A stretch of DNA of 64,000 bases from Streptomyces cyaneochromogenes (GTDB taxonomy: Bacteria; Actinomycetota; Actinomycetes; Streptomycetales; Streptomycetaceae), in the NCBI RefSeq assembly GCF_003963535.1, contig NZ_CP034539.1, forward strand, positions 2,666,001 to 2,730,000, read 5' to 3'. The stretch's first letter is position 1. The number at the start of each line of letters is the position of its first letter. The position numbers and the translations under genes are program-made. Positions 62,911 to 64,000 of the stretch are shown piece by piece. Under the pieces are notes generated by a model. That model worked only from the letters and a program-made list of their open reading frames with translations, did not search any database and was not told the DNA's origin.

Positions 62911-64000
62911 ATGTCGGTCCCCCAGCTCAACGACGAGCAGCGCGGCGACGAGATCCTCGCCGTCTTCGACACCGCCTTCGGCGAGCTCCTGGCCGCCGAC
63001 CCGGCCGCGTTCCGTGTGAAGTTCCGCAAGATGGCGGCGTCGGCGTTCGCGTTCTACCGCGGCACGGCGTGCCTCTTCTACCACGACCTCACTGCAAATA
63101 CCGGTTTCGGGTCGAAGCGCGGCGGCCCGTACCTGGACGAGCGCACCTCGCGCGTGTGGATCCACGGCGACCTGCACGCGGAGAACTTCGGCACGTACAT
63201 GGACGCCAACGGCCGGCTGATCTTCAACGTCAACGACTTCGACGAGGCGTACGTCGGCCCCTTCACCTGGGACCTCAAGCGCTTCGCCGCCTCGATCGCC
63301 CTCATCGGCTACGCCAAGGCGCTCGGCGACGAGCAGATCAGCGAGCTGGTGCGGATCTACGCGGGCGCGTACCGCGAGCGGGTGCACGCCCTGGCGACCG
63401 GCGCCAAGAGCGACGAGGTGCCGCCGTTCACGCTGGACACCGCCCAGGGCCCGCTCCTGGACGCGCTGCGGGACGCCCGCGCGCTGACCCGCTTCGGGCT
63501 GCTGGACTCGATGACGGAGATCCGTGACTTCGAGCGCCGCTTCGCCCCGGGCGGCGGCTCCATCGAGCTGGACGCGGCCACCCGCTACAAGGTGCTCGCG
63601 GCCTTCGACGGCTATTTGGAGACGCTGCCGGACGCCTCGCTGGACCGCCCCGACTCGTACCGGGTGAAGGACGTCGTCGGCCGCCGCGGCATCGGCATCG
63701 GATCGGCCGGGCTGCCGTCGTACAACATCCTCCTGGAGGGCCACACGGACGCCCTGGAGAACGACGTCGTGATCTACATCAAGCAGGCCCAGACCCCGGC
63801 CGTCTCCCGGCACATCACGGACCAGGCGCTGCGCGACTACTTCCAGCACGAGGGCCACCGCACGGTGATCTCCCAGCGCGCCCTTCAGGCCAACGCCGAC
63901 CCGTGGCTGGGCTGGACCGAGCTGGACGGCGCGGGCCAGCTGGTCGCCGAGGTCTCGCCGTACGCCGTGGACCTGGACTGGAGCGACATCGACGACCCGG
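62911..64000 (+). CDS. DUF2252 protein (partial, 3' end outside)
   Basis: The first 363 codons are present from the ATG at 62911 (AGGAG 10 bp upstream). The protein has a kinase-like loop HGDLHAENFG (HGD at 85-87, Asn92) and NDFDEAYVGPFTWDLKRF (108-112 holds the acidic pair), like aminoglycoside- or choline-kinase folds. DUF2252 proteins may phosphorylate small molecules, but substrates are unknown. It is divergent from dnaE across 292 bp in which I see no other gene or clear motif. Confidence 0.82.
   Translation, partial: MSVPQLNDEQRGDEILAVFDTAFGELLAADPAAFRVKFRKMAASAFAFYRGTACLFYHDLTANTGFGSKRGGPYLDERTSRVWIHGDLHAENFGTYMDANGRLIFNVNDFDEAYVGPFTWDLKRFAASIALIGYAKALGDEQISELVRIYAGAYRERVHALATGAKSDEVPPFTLDTAQGPLLDALRDARALTRFGLLDSMTEIRDFERRFAPGGGSIELDAATRYKVLAAFDGYLETLPDASLDRPDSYRVKDVVGRRGIGIGSAGLPSYNILLEGHTDALENDVVIYIKQAQTPAVSRHITDQALRDYFQHEGHRTVISQRALQANADPWLGWTELDGAGQLVAEVSPYAVDLDWSDIDDP

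Overview
This window is chromosomal DNA of a Streptomyces or a very close relative. The sequence is very GC-rich, many genes start with GTG, neighbouring genes overlap in ATGA or GTGA, and the gene order (gltD-gltB, lgt, trpA-trpB-trpM-trpC, trpE-hisI, hisF-priA-hisH-hisB-hisC-hisD, dnaE) is the one I know from Streptomyces core chromosomes. No search was run; identifications rest on motifs, lengths, context and knowledge of the families.

Layout. 1-1.1 kb: the start of a secreted protein and a HExxH metalloprotease-like gene. 1.25-11.55 kb: a compact set of genes matching the KstR2 (steroid C/D-ring) regulon: two SDRs, EchA20-, IpdA-, IpdB- and IpdC-like proteins, a FadA6-like thiolase, a KstR2-like TetR regulator, an IpdF-like SDR and two acyl-CoA dehydrogenases. 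A KstR2-type palindrome sits in each of the two divergent promoters. 11.5-16 kb: a stand-alone QcrB-type cytochrome b, a VWA/TerY-like protein, and a rhomboid protease whose stop overlaps the start of a GH46 chitosanase. 16-22.3 kb: glutamate synthase gltBD with two GlnR-like boxes upstream. 22.6-23.4 kb: a VIT1/CCC1-type metal transporter behind iron-box-like palindromes.

23.6-32.05 kb is the most unusual part. Seven genes lie head to tail, with six short overlaps (or, at one junction, an 8-nt gap): four divergent ADP-ribosylglycohydrolase (DraG/ARH) paralogs, a PfkB/ribokinase, a class III CoA-transferase and a CitE-type lyase. A perfect 15-bp terminator hairpin closes the run. One paralog carries a 9-residue tandem-repeat region and has lost the usual metal-binding aspartates.

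32-50 kb: lgt, a DsbA-like protein and the tryptophan and histidine genes. trpE-hisI and the trp genes form one group; the tightly overlapping hisD-C-B-orf-H-priA-ridA-hisF operon forms the other. They are separated by a DinB-like gene, a MITE-like inverted repeat and an ArsR-type regulator/MFS pair. No trpF is seen, and PriA is expected to serve both pathways. 50-64 kb: envelope and hypothetical proteins, a LON-domain protein, a YbaK deacylase, a 24-codon ribosomal protein gene (bL37-like), an ABC-2 exporter with a possible 37-codon gene between its subunits, a NYN-domain protein, dnaE and the start of a DUF2252 gene. No tRNA, rRNA, CRISPR or intact insertion sequence was recognised.
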